Under the pieces are notes generated by a model. It was not told the DNA's origin, ran no database searches, and was given only the letters and a program-made list of their open reading frames with translations. DNA of 32,719 bases from Ruminococcus sp. (lineage in GTDB: Bacteria > Bacillota_A > Clostridia > Oscillospirales > Ruminococcaceae), in contig NZ_JAIKXF010000014.1 of assembly GCF_024684275.1 (NCBI RefSeq), forward strand, positions 1 to 32,719, in the 5' to 3' direction. The position numbers were made by a program, and so were the translations under genes. Shown here piece by piece: positions 1 through 7,126 of the stretch (positions within the stretch are counted from its first letter, which is position 1; every line of letters starts with the position of its first letter).

Positions 1-4
1 ATAT

Positions 5-328
5 TCAGCGCTTATATTTTGAATATATCCTTTTATAAGTAAGAAACAGTACAGGTATCCCGACGATAGTTCCCACAGCGACAACTATTCCTGCAATATC
101 AAGCTGAAACAGCCCAAGAACCGCGCCTGCCCAGAATACAGCAGAAAAAGCTGTCCACATAAGCCCGTTTGCTTTGTTATAGGCAGGAATATCCGATATT
201 TCATTTTCTTTGACTTCTTTTCCCGACCAGAACCACATGGGCTTTTTGCGTTTCCATGCGTATATACCAAAACAGGTAAAAAATATGCCTATGGGTATCG
301 TAAGCATAAGCCAGACTGTCAGTTCCAT
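5..328 (-). CDS. Small three-helix membrane protein, function unknown
   Basis: A 107-residue protein with three predicted membrane segments (about residues 4-24, 57-77 and 80-100). A basic, aromatic segment after helix 1 contains KKPMWFWSG, followed by a charged stretch and the conserved-looking DIPAYNKANGLMW just before helix 2. I recall similar short membrane proteins as common in Firmicutes but can assign no function. The ATG is preceded by AGGGGG at a good distance, which supports this start. It lies downstream of nadC on the same strand, separated by 137 bp of palindromic repeats, so co-transcription is uncertain. The stop codon is only four bases from the window edge. Confidence 0.75.
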   Translation of the reverse strand: MELTVWLMLTIPIGIFFTCFGIYAWKRKKPMWFWSGKEVKENEISDIPAYNKANGLMWTAFSAVFWAGAVLGLFQLDIAGIVVAVGTIVGIPVLFLTYKRIYSKYKR

Positions 329-349
329 TATAAGCCCCCTATTTTTTTA

Positions 350-441
350 GGGCTGCCAAAGGCAGCCCCTACATAATATGATTTTGTGGGACGTCGAGGA
401 CGCCGTCCCCTACACCTCGGGCAAATAATATCCGCCCCTAC
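350..441. repeat. Cluster of three GTAGGGG-type palindromic intergenic repeats
   Basis: Three short palindromes, each ending in CCCCTAC on the plus strand, lie between nadC and the small membrane gene: 350-372 (GGGCTGCC/GGCAGCCC arms), 388-413 (begins GGGACGTCGAGGACGCCGTC) and 419-441 (GGGCAAATAATATCCGCCCC). Related copies occur at 1389-1516, 4869-4975 and 23191-23258. They look like REP-type extragenic palindromes. Confidence 0.8.
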
Positions 442-465
442 TACTTACTACTTTCTACTCACTAC

Positions 466-1305
466 TTACTTCTTTATCTTCATGGAGATATCGAAGCACT
501 TAACGGAATGAGTAAGGGCACCGAGTGAGATTATATCCACGCCTGTCTCAGCCACAGAGCGGATATTCTCAGAGGTAACATTGCCCGAAGCTTCAAGGAG
601 AGCCTTGCCGCCTGCTATCTCAACAGCCTGCTTCATCTCGTCACAGCTCATATTGTCCAGCATGATAATCTCAACGCCTGTCGCAAGTGCCTCACGAAGC
701 TCGTCCAGTGTACGCACTTCAACTTCAATCTTAACCGTGTGACCTATCTTCTCACGGAGCGCATTCACAGCCGCAGTGATTCCGCCGTAAGCGTCAATGT
801 GGTTGTCCTTGAGCATTGCCGCGTCGGAGAGATTGAAGCGGTGGTTCTTTCCGCCGCCCACTGTTACCGCGTACTTCTGGAGTGCGCGAAGTCCCGGGAG
901 AGTCTTTCTTGTGTCGGTAACGGCTGCCTTTGTGCCCTTTACCAGCTCAACGCACTTGTTTGTGGCAGTAGCTATACCCGACATATGCTGCAAGAGGTTC
1001 AGCGCAGTCCTCTCGCCCTTTAGAAGTGTGAGTGTGCTTCCTTCAAGCTCTGCGATTATATCGCCCTTCTGAACCTTTGTGCCGTCCTGAAGGAGAATTT
1101 TGAAGTCCACATCGCCGCCTGCAAGGTCAAAAACTCTCTTTGCCACCTCGATACCGCAGACTACGCCTGTATCCTTTGCAACGTAGTAAGCGGAGCTTCT
1201 GTGGTCGGCAGGGATAAGGTTATCTGCCGCAGCGTCGATGTAGTTTATGTCCTCCATGAGGGCAGTAGTGATTATATTATCAACATAGCATTGTAAAAGC
1301 TTCAT
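466..1305 (-). CDS. nadC: Nicotinate-nucleotide pyrophosphorylase (quinolinate phosphoribosyltransferase)
   Basis: This enzyme converts quinolinate and PRPP to nicotinate mononucleotide, CO2 and pyrophosphate in de novo NAD synthesis, in the cytosol. The 279-residue length is normal for the family. Diagnostic segments are visible: GERTALNLLQHMSGIAT, the TRKTLPGLRALQKYAV region with its substrate-binding Arg/Lys residues, GGGKNHRFNLSDAAMLKDNH, and the barrel motifs EVEVRTLDE, IIMLDNM, EASGNV and ISLGALTHS. The ATG is preceded by AAGGAAG. It lies on the same strand as nadB (4504-3047), with a dockerin peptidase between them; nadA is not in the window. Repeats fill both flanks, so whether it is still transcribed from the nadB promoter is unclear. 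Confidence 0.97.
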   Translation of the reverse strand: MKLLQCYVDNIITTALMEDINYIDAAADNLIPADHRSSAYYVAKDTGVVCGIEVAKRVFDLAGGDVDFKILLQDGTKVQKGDIIAELEGSTLTLLKGERTALNLLQHMSGIATATNKCVELVKGTKAAVTDTRKTLPGLRALQKYAVTVGGGKNHRFNLSDAAMLKDNHIDAYGGITAAVNALREKIGHTVKIEVEVRTLDELREALATGVEIIMLDNMSCDEMKQAVEIAGGKALLEASGNVTSENIRSVAETGVDIISLGALTHSVKCFDISMKIKK

Positions 1306-1326
1306 TAATATCTTCCTTTCTGTTGT

Positions 1327-1359
1327 AAATCAAAATTTAGCAAAGCTAAATTTTGATTT
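1327..1359. repeat. AT-rich perfect inverted repeat upstream of nadC
   Basis: Arms 1327-1341 and 1345-1359 are perfect 15-bp complements around a 3-nt loop (core AAAATTTAGC/GCTAAATTTT). The repeat lies about 20 bp upstream of the nadC start. It may be an intergenic repeat or an RNA hairpin in the nadC leader; there is no T-run that would make it a classical terminator. Confidence 0.6.
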
Positions 1360-1388
1360 TAGCCGTGAGCCATTAGCCATTAGCTAAT

Positions 1389-1516
1389 GTAGGGGACGCC
1401 GCCCTCGGCGTCCCGAAAAATTGGCATTGTAGGGGCGATGACCACATCGCCCCGTTAAGGGACGCCCTCACTTGCAGGGCGTTCCCTAAAGGGACGTCGA
1501 GGACGCCGTCCCCTAC
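1389..1516. repeat. Array of four GTAGGGG-type palindromic repeats
   Basis: Four palindromes in mixed orientation: 1389-1414 (GTAGGGGACGCC opening), 1429-1453 (GTAGGGGCGATG opening), 1459-1486 (GGGACGCCCT/AGGGCGTTCCCT arms) and 1491-1516 (same sequence as 388-413). The 1306-1672 gap between the peptidase gene and nadC holds only these repeats, the AT-rich inverted repeat at 1327-1359 and the inverted-repeat element at 1552-1669. I see no gene there. Confidence 0.8.
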
Positions 1517-1551
1517 ATTTTTTACTTTCGTTTGAATCTTAAAAAGTGAAA

Positions 1552-1669
1552 AGTTGAGAATTGAGAGTTAAGAGTTGAAAGTTATGGTATCGCCTGCGGC
1601 GATATTATTTAAATAATGTGAGCGAAGCGAACACATAAACTCTCAACTCTACACTCTAAACTCTCAACT
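1552..1669. mobile_element. MITE-like inverted-repeat element, about 118 bp
   Basis: The left end (1552 onward, AGTTGAGAATTGAGAGTT) and right end (up to 1669, CTCTAAACTCTCAACT) form imperfect terminal inverted repeats of about 35 bp. The interior has perfect palindromes at 1588-1604 (TATCGCC/GGCGATA) and 1605-1616 (TTATTTAAATAA). There is no coding capacity. The element abuts the stop codon of the dockerin peptidase. Its architecture fits a non-autonomous inverted-repeat element; target-site duplications are not clear. Confidence 0.5.
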
Positions 1670-1672
1670 GAT

Positions 1673-3010
1673 TTACGATTTGTACTTCGAGTCGATACAC
1701 AGGAACTCCTCTAAGGTAAGTCCCGAATCATAGACCTCCTTTGCAAGCTGCTTTCCGAGATAGCGGACGTGCCACGACTCGTACATATAGCCTGTTATAT
1801 TCTCCTTGCCCTTGGGGTATCGGAGTATAAAGCCATACTTATAGCAATTCGCCGCAAGCCACTTTGCCTCGGGAGTATTCGTGAATGCGGAGCTTGCATA
1901 GTTTATATCCATTGCAAGTCCCGTCTGATGCTCGGAATGTCCTGCCCTTGCAGAATATGTATCAGCCGCAGTCTTTCCGTCACGGGCAACGTAACCGTTG
2001 TAAAGCTGATTCTGATAATCGTATGAGCGGAAGCCCGAGCATATACTAAGGCTCAGTCCTGCATTTTTTGCGTCAGCCTGCATGGTATTGAAAGCCGCCT
2101 GAGCATCGGGAAGTATCTTCCCGGGATTGTAGTCCTTTGGCAGGGCATAGGTCTTATTGGCAATGAGTATGCCGTTCACGTAGGTTATGCCGTTCTTCAC
2201 CTCTATCTTCTGCTTTGTGAATGTCTCCAGTTCACCGTTAGCCCAGAGTATCGCAAAATGCATAGAGTCATTGTGGGTTATCTTTCCGGCAGTATTATTG
2301 TCAGTGCTGCCGAAGTGAAAAACGATATTCTCACCGTTGGGAGCGTACTCAAAGCGGCTGATATACCCGTTCTTATCCGTGCGCTTTCCGCTGAGCCCGT
2401 TTATCTCATAAACGCTGCCGTTTGTACTTACCCAGCGCCCCGTGAGGAGCTCCGATGATTTTATGCTGTTGTCGCAGAAATAACGGAATGTTTCAGTCCT
2501 GCCGTACTCCCATTTCAGCGTAAAGGAATCATCATCGCTCCATGTGATGAAAGCGGTAACAGTATCGCCGCCTTTCATTTTCATAACGACAATATCCTCG
2601 TCGCACTCAATGGCAAATTCGCTTGTGCTGCCGGCAGTCGGGTCAATTACAGTTCCCTTTCCGTCGCCGAAGCTGAAATATCTCTTGCCGCCTGCTATGT
2701 CACCTATCCATGTGCCTGTTGGGAGCTTATTTCTGCTCCTGATAATTATATCCTGCATTTCGGCAAGGTCAAATGAGTCGATATTGCCGTCGCAGTTTAT
2801 ATCAGCGGCTATGGACTGATTCTCGTTGAGACCGTAGCGTCCCAGCAGATAGTTTTTCAGTAGTACGATATCTGCGACGGATACCCTGTCATCGCGGCTT
2901 ATATCGCCGTGTATAAGAGTTGAAGCTCCTAATGCTGCAAATGGCTGAGCATAGCCTGCAATGACCGCAGCTGTTACTGCGGAAGCTGTAAAACGTCCCA
3001 TTCTTGTCAC
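1673..3010 (-). CDS. Secreted dockerin-containing D-alanyl-D-alanine carboxypeptidase (VanY/M15 family)
   Basis: About 445 residues. A signal peptide is followed by a type I dockerin (about residues 32-92) with two calcium-binding repeats, DISRDDRVSVADIVLLKNYL and DINCDGNIDSFDLAEMQDII. Next come two beta-rich repeats that each begin with a G-x-W motif (TGTWIG, TGRWVS), lipocalin-like in appearance. The C-terminal domain is M15B: SGFRSYDYQ, the zinc motif HSEHQTGLAMD and ESWHVRYLG match the SxHxxGxAxD and ExWH signatures of VanY-type enzymes that remove the terminal D-Ala of peptidoglycan stems. The dockerin implies docking to a cohesin-bearing scaffold. I chose the GTG at 3010 because GAGGTG sits 6 nt upstream; the in-frame GTG at 3019 is itself part of that ribosome binding site. 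It lies 36 bp after nadB, probably in the same transcript. Confidence 0.9.
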   Translation of the reverse strand: MTRMGRFTASAVTAAVIAGYAQPFAALGASTLIHGDISRDDRVSVADIVLLKNYLLGRYGLNENQSIAADINCDGNIDSFDLAEMQDIIIRSRNKLPTGTWIGDIAGGKRYFSFGDGKGTVIDPTAGSTSEFAIECDEDIVVMKMKGGDTVTAFITWSDDDSFTLKWEYGRTETFRYFCDNSIKSSELLTGRWVSTNGSVYEINGLSGKRTDKNGYISRFEYAPNGENIVFHFGSTDNNTAGKITHNDSMHFAILWANGELETFTKQKIEVKNGITYVNGILIANKTYALPKDYNPGKILPDAQAAFNTMQADAKNAGLSLSICSGFRSYDYQNQLYNGYVARDGKTAADTYSARAGHSEHQTGLAMDINYASSAFTNTPEAKWLAANCYKYGFILRYPKGKENITGYMYESWHVRYLGKQLAKEVYDSGLTLEEFLCIDSKYKS

Positions 3011-3046
3011 AGATATCACCTCACAAATAATGTCAAAGAAATCTGC

Positions 3047-4504
3047 TTACTGCATTACCTCGCCGAGAATAATGTAAGCCACAGTAACGATAGACTTTGC
3101 AAGAACAAAGTCCGCATCAACAAAGTATCCGCCGTTTATAAGGTCGTCGCGTATCTCCTTTACACGCTTGAAGCCCTCCGCCGCAGCCTTTTTATCGGGG
3201 ATAACGAAATAGCAGTTCTGGAGTATCTTTCTTGTCTCTGTACGTACTCCCTTTGGTATGCGCGAAGCTCCTATATGAGCGTCAAACTCAGCCTCCTCAA
3301 AGTCCTTTGGCGCATCTGCCATTTTGGAAGCGATGCTATTTGCTGCATGGCGCGAGAAAACAAGAGCTTCAAGGAGCGAATTGCTGGCAAGGCGGTTGCT
3401 GCCGTGAACTCCCGTATGTGAGCATTCGCCGCAGGCATAGAGGTTGGGCAGGCTGGTCTCGGAGTTATTATCAACGTCGATACCGCCCATAAGGTAGTGC
3501 TGGCACGGGAATATAGGCACAGGCTCCTTAGTCAGGTCATATCCCTGCTCCAGCAGGTTCTTGTATATCATCGGGAAGCGGTTCTTGAGAAATTCGCTGT
3601 CCTTATAGCTTATGTCGAGATAAAAGTCGGTAGAATTCTGCTTGCGTGATTCAAGAATTATGGCATGAGAAACTACATCTCTTGGCGCAAGCTCCAAGCG
3701 CTCGTCATAGTTGTGCATGAAGCGCTCCTTCTTGCAGTTGAGTAGGTAAGCTCCCTCGCCGCGTACAGCCTCTGATATAAGGAAGCACTCACGGGTAGCG
3801 CGGTTATTGAAAGCTGTGGGATGGAACTGCACATAGCTGAGGTTCTTTATCTTAGCTCCCATTTCGTAGGCAAAGGTGATACCGTCGCCTGTTGCGATAG
3901 CGGAGTTTGTTGTAAACTGGTATACTCTGCCGATACCGCCTGTAGCCAGTATCATAAAGTGACAGTTGCAGGTCTCATAGCTGTCATCGGGCAGCCTGAG
4001 AAATGCAGAATAGCCTGTACTCGTGCGCTTTACGCTGCACATTATTGTATTCTCCATGATAGTCACATTGCTTAGCTTCTGAACGTTTTCAAGAAGAGTT
4101 GATGTTATCTCCTTGCCTGTAGCGTCAGCGTGGTGGAAGATACGGTGGTGGCTGTGACCGCCCTCAAGGGTGCGGTGGTAAGTGCCGTCGGGATTCTTGT
4201 CGAACTCAACGCCCAGCTCGATGATATGCTCGATATCCTGTGCAGCCTCGCTTACAAGGGTATGAACAGCCTCGACATTGTTCTTGAAGCTTCCTGCGAT
4301 AAGCGTATCATTCTGGTGATACTGGATATTATCCGTGGGAGAGTTATAAACGCCTGCGATACCGCCCTGAGCAAGTGATGAGTTGCACAGCGGCAGGTCG
4401 CGCTTGCAGAGGATAAGGATATTGAGCTCCTTCGGGAGATTGATAGCCGCGTAGAGACCTGCTGCACCGCAGCCTGCTATAATGACATCATAATTCTTGG
4501 ACAT
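3047..4504 (-). CDS. nadB: L-aspartate oxidase
   Basis: This FAD enzyme oxidises L-aspartate to iminoaspartate, the first step of quinolinate formation; NadA would be its partner. At 485 residues it is somewhat shorter than the E. coli enzyme (540). Seen: the N-terminal FAD fold DVIIAGCGAAGLYAA, SSLAQGGIAG, EGGHSHHRIFHHADATGKEI, SEAVRGEGAYLLN, the active-site region CQHYLMGGIDVD, and the FAD-binding C-terminal segment GECSHTGVHGSNRLASNSLL. These separate it from succinate dehydrogenase-like paralogues only by overall pattern, and the nadC neighbour supports the call. The ATG has AAAGGACGG nine nt upstream, and a good promoter lies at 4544-4572. Confidence 0.96.
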   Translation of the reverse strand: MSKNYDVIIAGCGAAGLYAAINLPKELNILILCKRDLPLCNSSLAQGGIAGVYNSPTDNIQYHQNDTLIAGSFKNNVEAVHTLVSEAAQDIEHIIELGVEFDKNPDGTYHRTLEGGHSHHRIFHHADATGKEITSTLLENVQKLSNVTIMENTIMCSVKRTSTGYSAFLRLPDDSYETCNCHFMILATGGIGRVYQFTTNSAIATGDGITFAYEMGAKIKNLSYVQFHPTAFNNRATRECFLISEAVRGEGAYLLNCKKERFMHNYDERLELAPRDVVSHAIILESRKQNSTDFYLDISYKDSEFLKNRFPMIYKNLLEQGYDLTKEPVPIFPCQHYLMGGIDVDNNSETSLPNLYACGECSHTGVHGSNRLASNSLLEALVFSRHAANSIASKMADAPKDFEEAEFDAHIGASRIPKGVRTETRKILQNCYFVIPDKKAAAEGFKRVKEIRDDLINGGYFVDADFVLAKSIVTVAYIILGEVMQ

Positions 4505-4543
4505 GATATGAACCGTCCTTTACATAATAATCTATACATTTTT

Positions 4544-4572
4544 ATTATACCACACTTGTTTTGAAAAGTAAA
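4544..4572 (-). promoter_or_regulatory. Sigma-A-type promoter of nadB
   Basis: On the minus strand, -35 TTTACT (4567-4572), a 17-bp spacer and a perfect -10 TATAAT (4544-4549). It lies about 40 bp upstream of the nadB ATG and probably also drives the peptidase gene. Confidence 0.7.
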
Positions 4573-4645
4573 TCCAAATTTTGCGCAATAACATGATAAA
4601 TCTATGAACGGGATTCCAAAGGGACTGTGTTCCTTTGGTCAGGTC

Positions 4646-4863
4646 AAGGGCTGACAGCCCTTGTGGGGTGTGGGGCAAAGCTTAACAAGCCCGTCCCCTT
4701 TGTCGCCGTGCGACATCTCCCCACACTGTGGGGAGTAACCCCACAGTTACAAAGCGCTCCTAACAGGAGCGAGTACCCTCTGTCAGCTACGCTGACATCT
4801 CCCTGTACTACAGGGAGTCACCGCAAGGGTGAATTTTCAAAACAGTCCGGTGGACTGTTTTGA
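4646..4863. repeat. Dense array of perfect hairpins in the nadB-corA gap
   Basis: The 4573-4978 stretch has no credible gene. It carries seven perfect short palindromes in a row: 4646-4662 (AAGGGCT/AGCCCTT), 4701-4715 (TGTCGC/GCGACA), 4717-4735 (CTCCCCACA/TGTGGGGAG), 4755-4771 (CGCTCCT/AGGAGCG), 4781-4797 (TGTCAGC/GCTGACA), 4799-4817 (CTCCCTGTA/TACAGGGAG) and 4837-4863 (12-bp arms TCAAAACAGTCC/GGACTGTTTTGA). It is followed directly by REP-type palindromes. I regard it as a composite non-coding repeat. Confidence 0.75.
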
Positions 4864-4868
4864 AAAGA

Positions 4869-4975
4869 GGGACGCCCTGCAAGAGAGGGCGTCCCTAATT
4901 GGCTGTCGAGGACGCCAGCCCCTACATCCTCAATTTACAGGGCATAACAAAAGGGCGGATAATATCCGCCCCTAC
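4869..4975 (-). repeat. GTAGGGG-type repeats downstream of corA; the nearest may act as its terminator
   Basis: Three palindromes: 4869-4896 (GGGACGCCCT/AGGGCGTCCC), 4901-4925 (GGCTGTCGAGGACGCCAGCC) and 4953-4975 (GGGCGGATAATATCCGCCCC). Read on the minus strand, the last lies four bases after the corA stop as a strong GC hairpin followed by TTTTGTT, so it probably serves as a rho-independent terminator. The copy at 4901-4925 is the inverse, with about one mismatch, of the one at 23233-23258. Confidence 0.7.
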
Positions 4976-4978
4976 AAG

Positions 4979-5911
4979 CTATTTCTTCTTCCATTTCAGC
5001 AGCACAAATGCGGTTATTCCCGTCAGAAGTGCTGTGAGAGATATTGCGAACCATGTATACGGCATGGGCAGATCAACTGTATTGATACCATAGAAGGCAA
5101 ACATGATATTTGGTATCTCAAGTATGATTGTAACGATAGTAAGTCTCCACATAACGATACTCTGGTTATTTGAGATTATCGACGAAAAGCCGTCCATCAT
5201 ACTGGAAAGGATACCCGAGTAGATGCTTGCCATCTCGATAGCCTGCTTCATCTCGATGAGAACGTCCTCAAGAAGGTCCTGATCCTCATCATAGAGCTTT
5301 ATTACTCTGCCGCGGAATATCTTTTCGATAGTGGCTTCATTGGCTTTCAGTGAAGTCGAGAAATATACGAGAGACTTCTCCAGCGCAAGGAGCTGCATGA
5401 GAAGCTCGTTCTTCATGGCGTCGTGGAGTTCCTGCTCGGCAGCCGATGAGATCTTATCTATCTGTTTCAGGTAGGTAAGGAACAGAGCGGATATCCTCAG
5501 CAGTATCTGAAGCACGAATCTGGTCTTGAAATCGGGGCGGAGATTGCGTATTCCGCCTCTCTTTGCCTCGCTTATTATCTGAGTTTCACGGATAGAGATA
5601 GTAAAAACATACTCCTCCGTAACGATTATACCCATTGGCAGGGTATAGAAGTTTTTGGTCTTGTCCTCGTCAACAGCCGATACAGGAGTATCTATGATGA
5701 CCAGTGTCTGAGCGTCCTCGCGCTCGATACGGGACGACTCCTCCTCATCGAGAGCGGACTTGACGAAGCCGCTGTCCAGACCGTAGTCCTCGATAAGCTC
5801 CTTAACTTCCGTGGGAGTCGGATCAACAACCGAGATCCAACAGCCGGCAGACGGAGCCTCGCACTGTGTCAGCGAGCCGTTGATATAACTGTAGAAATTT
5901 ATCATTTTCAT
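4979..5911 (-). CDS. CorA-family divalent metal transporter with a GIN motif
   Basis: A 310-residue CorA-like protein with a long cytoplasmic alpha/beta and helical funnel domain. Two C-terminal membrane helices follow (about 250-270 and 286-306), then a basic tail ending KWKKK. Members form pentameric Mg2+ (or Co2+/Ni2+/Zn2+) channels. At the end of TM1 the usual YGMN filter motif reads YGIN (residues 274-277); the codon is ATC, so this is not a misread frame. The loop continues TVDLPMP. Substrate is therefore uncertain. The ATG at 5911 has a weak ribosome binding site and overlaps the stop of a 7-codon frame (ATG at 5931, MAQAVPK). An upstream 18-codon leader ORF and a strong promoter precede it. 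Confidence 0.88.
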   Translation of the reverse strand: MKMINFYSYINGSLTQCEAPSAGCWISVVDPTPTEVKELIEDYGLDSGFVKSALDEEESSRIEREDAQTLVIIDTPVSAVDEDKTKNFYTLPMGIIVTEEYVFTISIRETQIISEAKRGGIRNLRPDFKTRFVLQILLRISALFLTYLKQIDKISSAAEQELHDAMKNELLMQLLALEKSLVYFSTSLKANEATIEKIFRGRVIKLYDEDQDLLEDVLIEMKQAIEMASIYSGILSSMMDGFSSIISNNQSIVMWRLTIVTIILEIPNIMFAFYGINTVDLPMPYTWFAISLTALLTGITAFVLLKWKKK

Positions 5912-5987
5912 TTCGGGACAGCCTGCGCCATTGCAGGACTTCCCTGCTCCTTTCGCCGAAATTCACTTCGGCAAAGGGACGAGAGCA

Positions 5988-6044
5988 TTATCGTCTGCCG
6001 AAGCGTGGAATGTTTTTCAAATTCCCATAAGGGTCAGAACTCAT
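5988..6044 (-). CDS. Candidate leader peptide of the corA-like gene (18 codons)
   Basis: The frame encodes MSSDPYGNLKNIPRFGRR. Its ATG (6044) follows GGAGGT by five nt, a much better ribosome binding site than that of the transporter gene itself. It lies about 26 nt downstream of the expected transcription start. Downstream, the leader RNA can form a hairpin (minus strand TTTGCCGAA pairing with TTCGGCGAAA, near 5950-5975) and a second one around CCTGC/GCAGG next to the transporter start. I infer a regulatory uORF; I know of no named family with this sequence. Confidence 0.45.
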   Translation of the reverse strand: MSSDPYGNLKNIPRFGRR

Positions 6045-6076
6045 AATGCACCTCCAAAAATTCATGATACAGTAAT

Positions 6077-6105
6077 ATTATAGCAAATATCCTTTACGAT
6101 TACAA
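6077..6105 (-). promoter_or_regulatory. Promoter of the leader ORF/corA-like gene
   Basis: Minus strand: -35 TTGTAA (6100-6105), 17-bp spacer, perfect -10 TATAAT (6077-6082). The predicted start near 6070 gives a leader of about 160 nt before the transporter ATG. Confidence 0.75.
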
Positions 6106-6123
6106 GTACTTTTTCAAAAAAAG

Positions 6124-6160
6124 CATGAAAAAGCCCTCCGTCCGTAAGGACAGAGGGCTT
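6124..6160 (-). terminator. Rho-independent terminator after the sigma/anti-sigma pair
   Basis: Arms 6131-6143 and 6148-6160 form a strong stem (AAGCCCTC paired with GAGGGCTT, plus GGACG/TGTCC) with a 4-nt loop. On the minus strand it is followed by a T-run. It lies about 35 bp after the stop of the membrane-anchored protein. Confidence 0.85.
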
Positions 6161-6193
6161 AACTCTGATTTTTCTGTTAAAATTACCATTCTT

Positions 6194-7126
6194 CTAATAA
6201 AGAGGGTAATTGGCGTATCTGCTTCCGCCGAAGTAATTGTATATCTCGTCGGGCATGGGAGCTCGTTCCCTCCCGTTTCTGTTTACCGCTTTCAACGTGA
6301 AGTACAGCTCATATGAATTTCCGTCGCTTCCTTTGATATAAGCCTCGGGAGGGCGCCCGTCAACATGGAAGTCATATTCCCAGGGCGTATATGCAAGGCT
6401 GCTCAGCATATTATTGATCCATTCGCCGTCCTCGGGATTCCATGTGAGAGTGGGTATATATCCCGGTGGGTGTTCGGGAGTCGTACGCTCCGTTACAGGC
6501 TCCGTGGTAATGATTTTGGGAGGCGGCACTTCCTCTATTGCGGTAGTTACTATTCTATTTTTTGTCGAAGTCTGAGCCTTTGTAACGGTAGTCGTGAGGA
6601 CGGGCAGCTGTGTGGTCTTAGCCCCAGTGACAGCATTCTCCCTTTCCTCGGGCTCATTATTCTCCTCACGGGGAGCTGATGTAGTTTCCTCGGTATCGTT
6701 GTTTTCCGTCTCAATTGGCGACGATATATCCTTGCTTTCCTTTGTTTCCTTTTGCTTTTCCTCAGAAGCCTTTTCTGTTGTCGCCTCTGTTCTTTCGGCA
6801 ATACTATTCTCGTTTTTGTTCTGCGTCACATTTACATATCGGACTTCTGTAGTTTCGTCGGTAGTTGTCTCGGCATTCTCATCAAGCAAGGGCGGTCTTT
6901 TTTTCAGCATGAGCGCTCCGCCTGCTCCGACGCCTGCCATAAGCATAACTACCGAGACAACCACTGCAAGTCTGCGCCATATTGCTCCGCGATATGGCTC
7001 AACTCCCGAAACAACAATGCCATTATCGTTTTCGGTATCAGATGACGGAGCTGCTTTTATCTCAGCTTCTTTTATAATGTCCTCGTCAATAATGTCGATG
7101 ACCTTGATTAGCTTCCGCTTATCCAT
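6194..7126 (-). CDS. Membrane-anchored presumed anti-sigma factor with Thr/Glu-rich linker
   Basis: 310 residues in three parts: a cytoplasmic N-terminus of about 50 residues with an acidic start (VIDIIDEDIIKEAE) typical of Clostridia anti-sigma-like proteins; one transmembrane helix (about 53-74); and a long extracellular region. The extracellular part has a Thr/Glu/Ser/Pro-rich linker (about 85-225), then a compact C-terminal domain of about 85 residues beginning near TLTWNPEDGEWINNM. That domain may be the sensor, but I do not recognise it. Its ATG overlaps the sigma gene by 8 bp, which is the main argument for the role. No zinc-binding ZAS motif is visible. The design recalls RsgI-type sensors, without clear homology to them. 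Confidence 0.65.
   Translation of the reverse strand: MDKRKLIKVIDIIDEDIIKEAEIKAAPSSDTENDNGIVVSGVEPYRGAIWRRLAVVVSVVMLMAGVGAGGALMLKKRPPLLDENAETTTDETTEVRYVNVTQNKNENSIAERTEATTEKASEEKQKETKESKDISSPIETENNDTEETTSAPREENNEPEERENAVTGAKTTQLPVLTTTVTKAQTSTKNRIVTTAIEEVPPPKIITTEPVTERTTPEHPPGYIPTLTWNPEDGEWINNMLSSLAYTPWEYDFHVDGRPPEAYIKGSDGNSYELYFTLKAVNRNGRERAPMPDEIYNYFGGSRYANYPLY

Noticed and set aside
4627..4863. 78-codon plus-strand frame in the hairpin array
   Set aside because: The stretch is a chain of palindromes; there is no ribosome binding site and no protein-like composition.
5912..6070. M-box (ykoK) magnesium riboswitch upstream of corA
   Set aside because: The leader is short and I could not find the conserved M-box core; the small ORF with hairpins explains it better.
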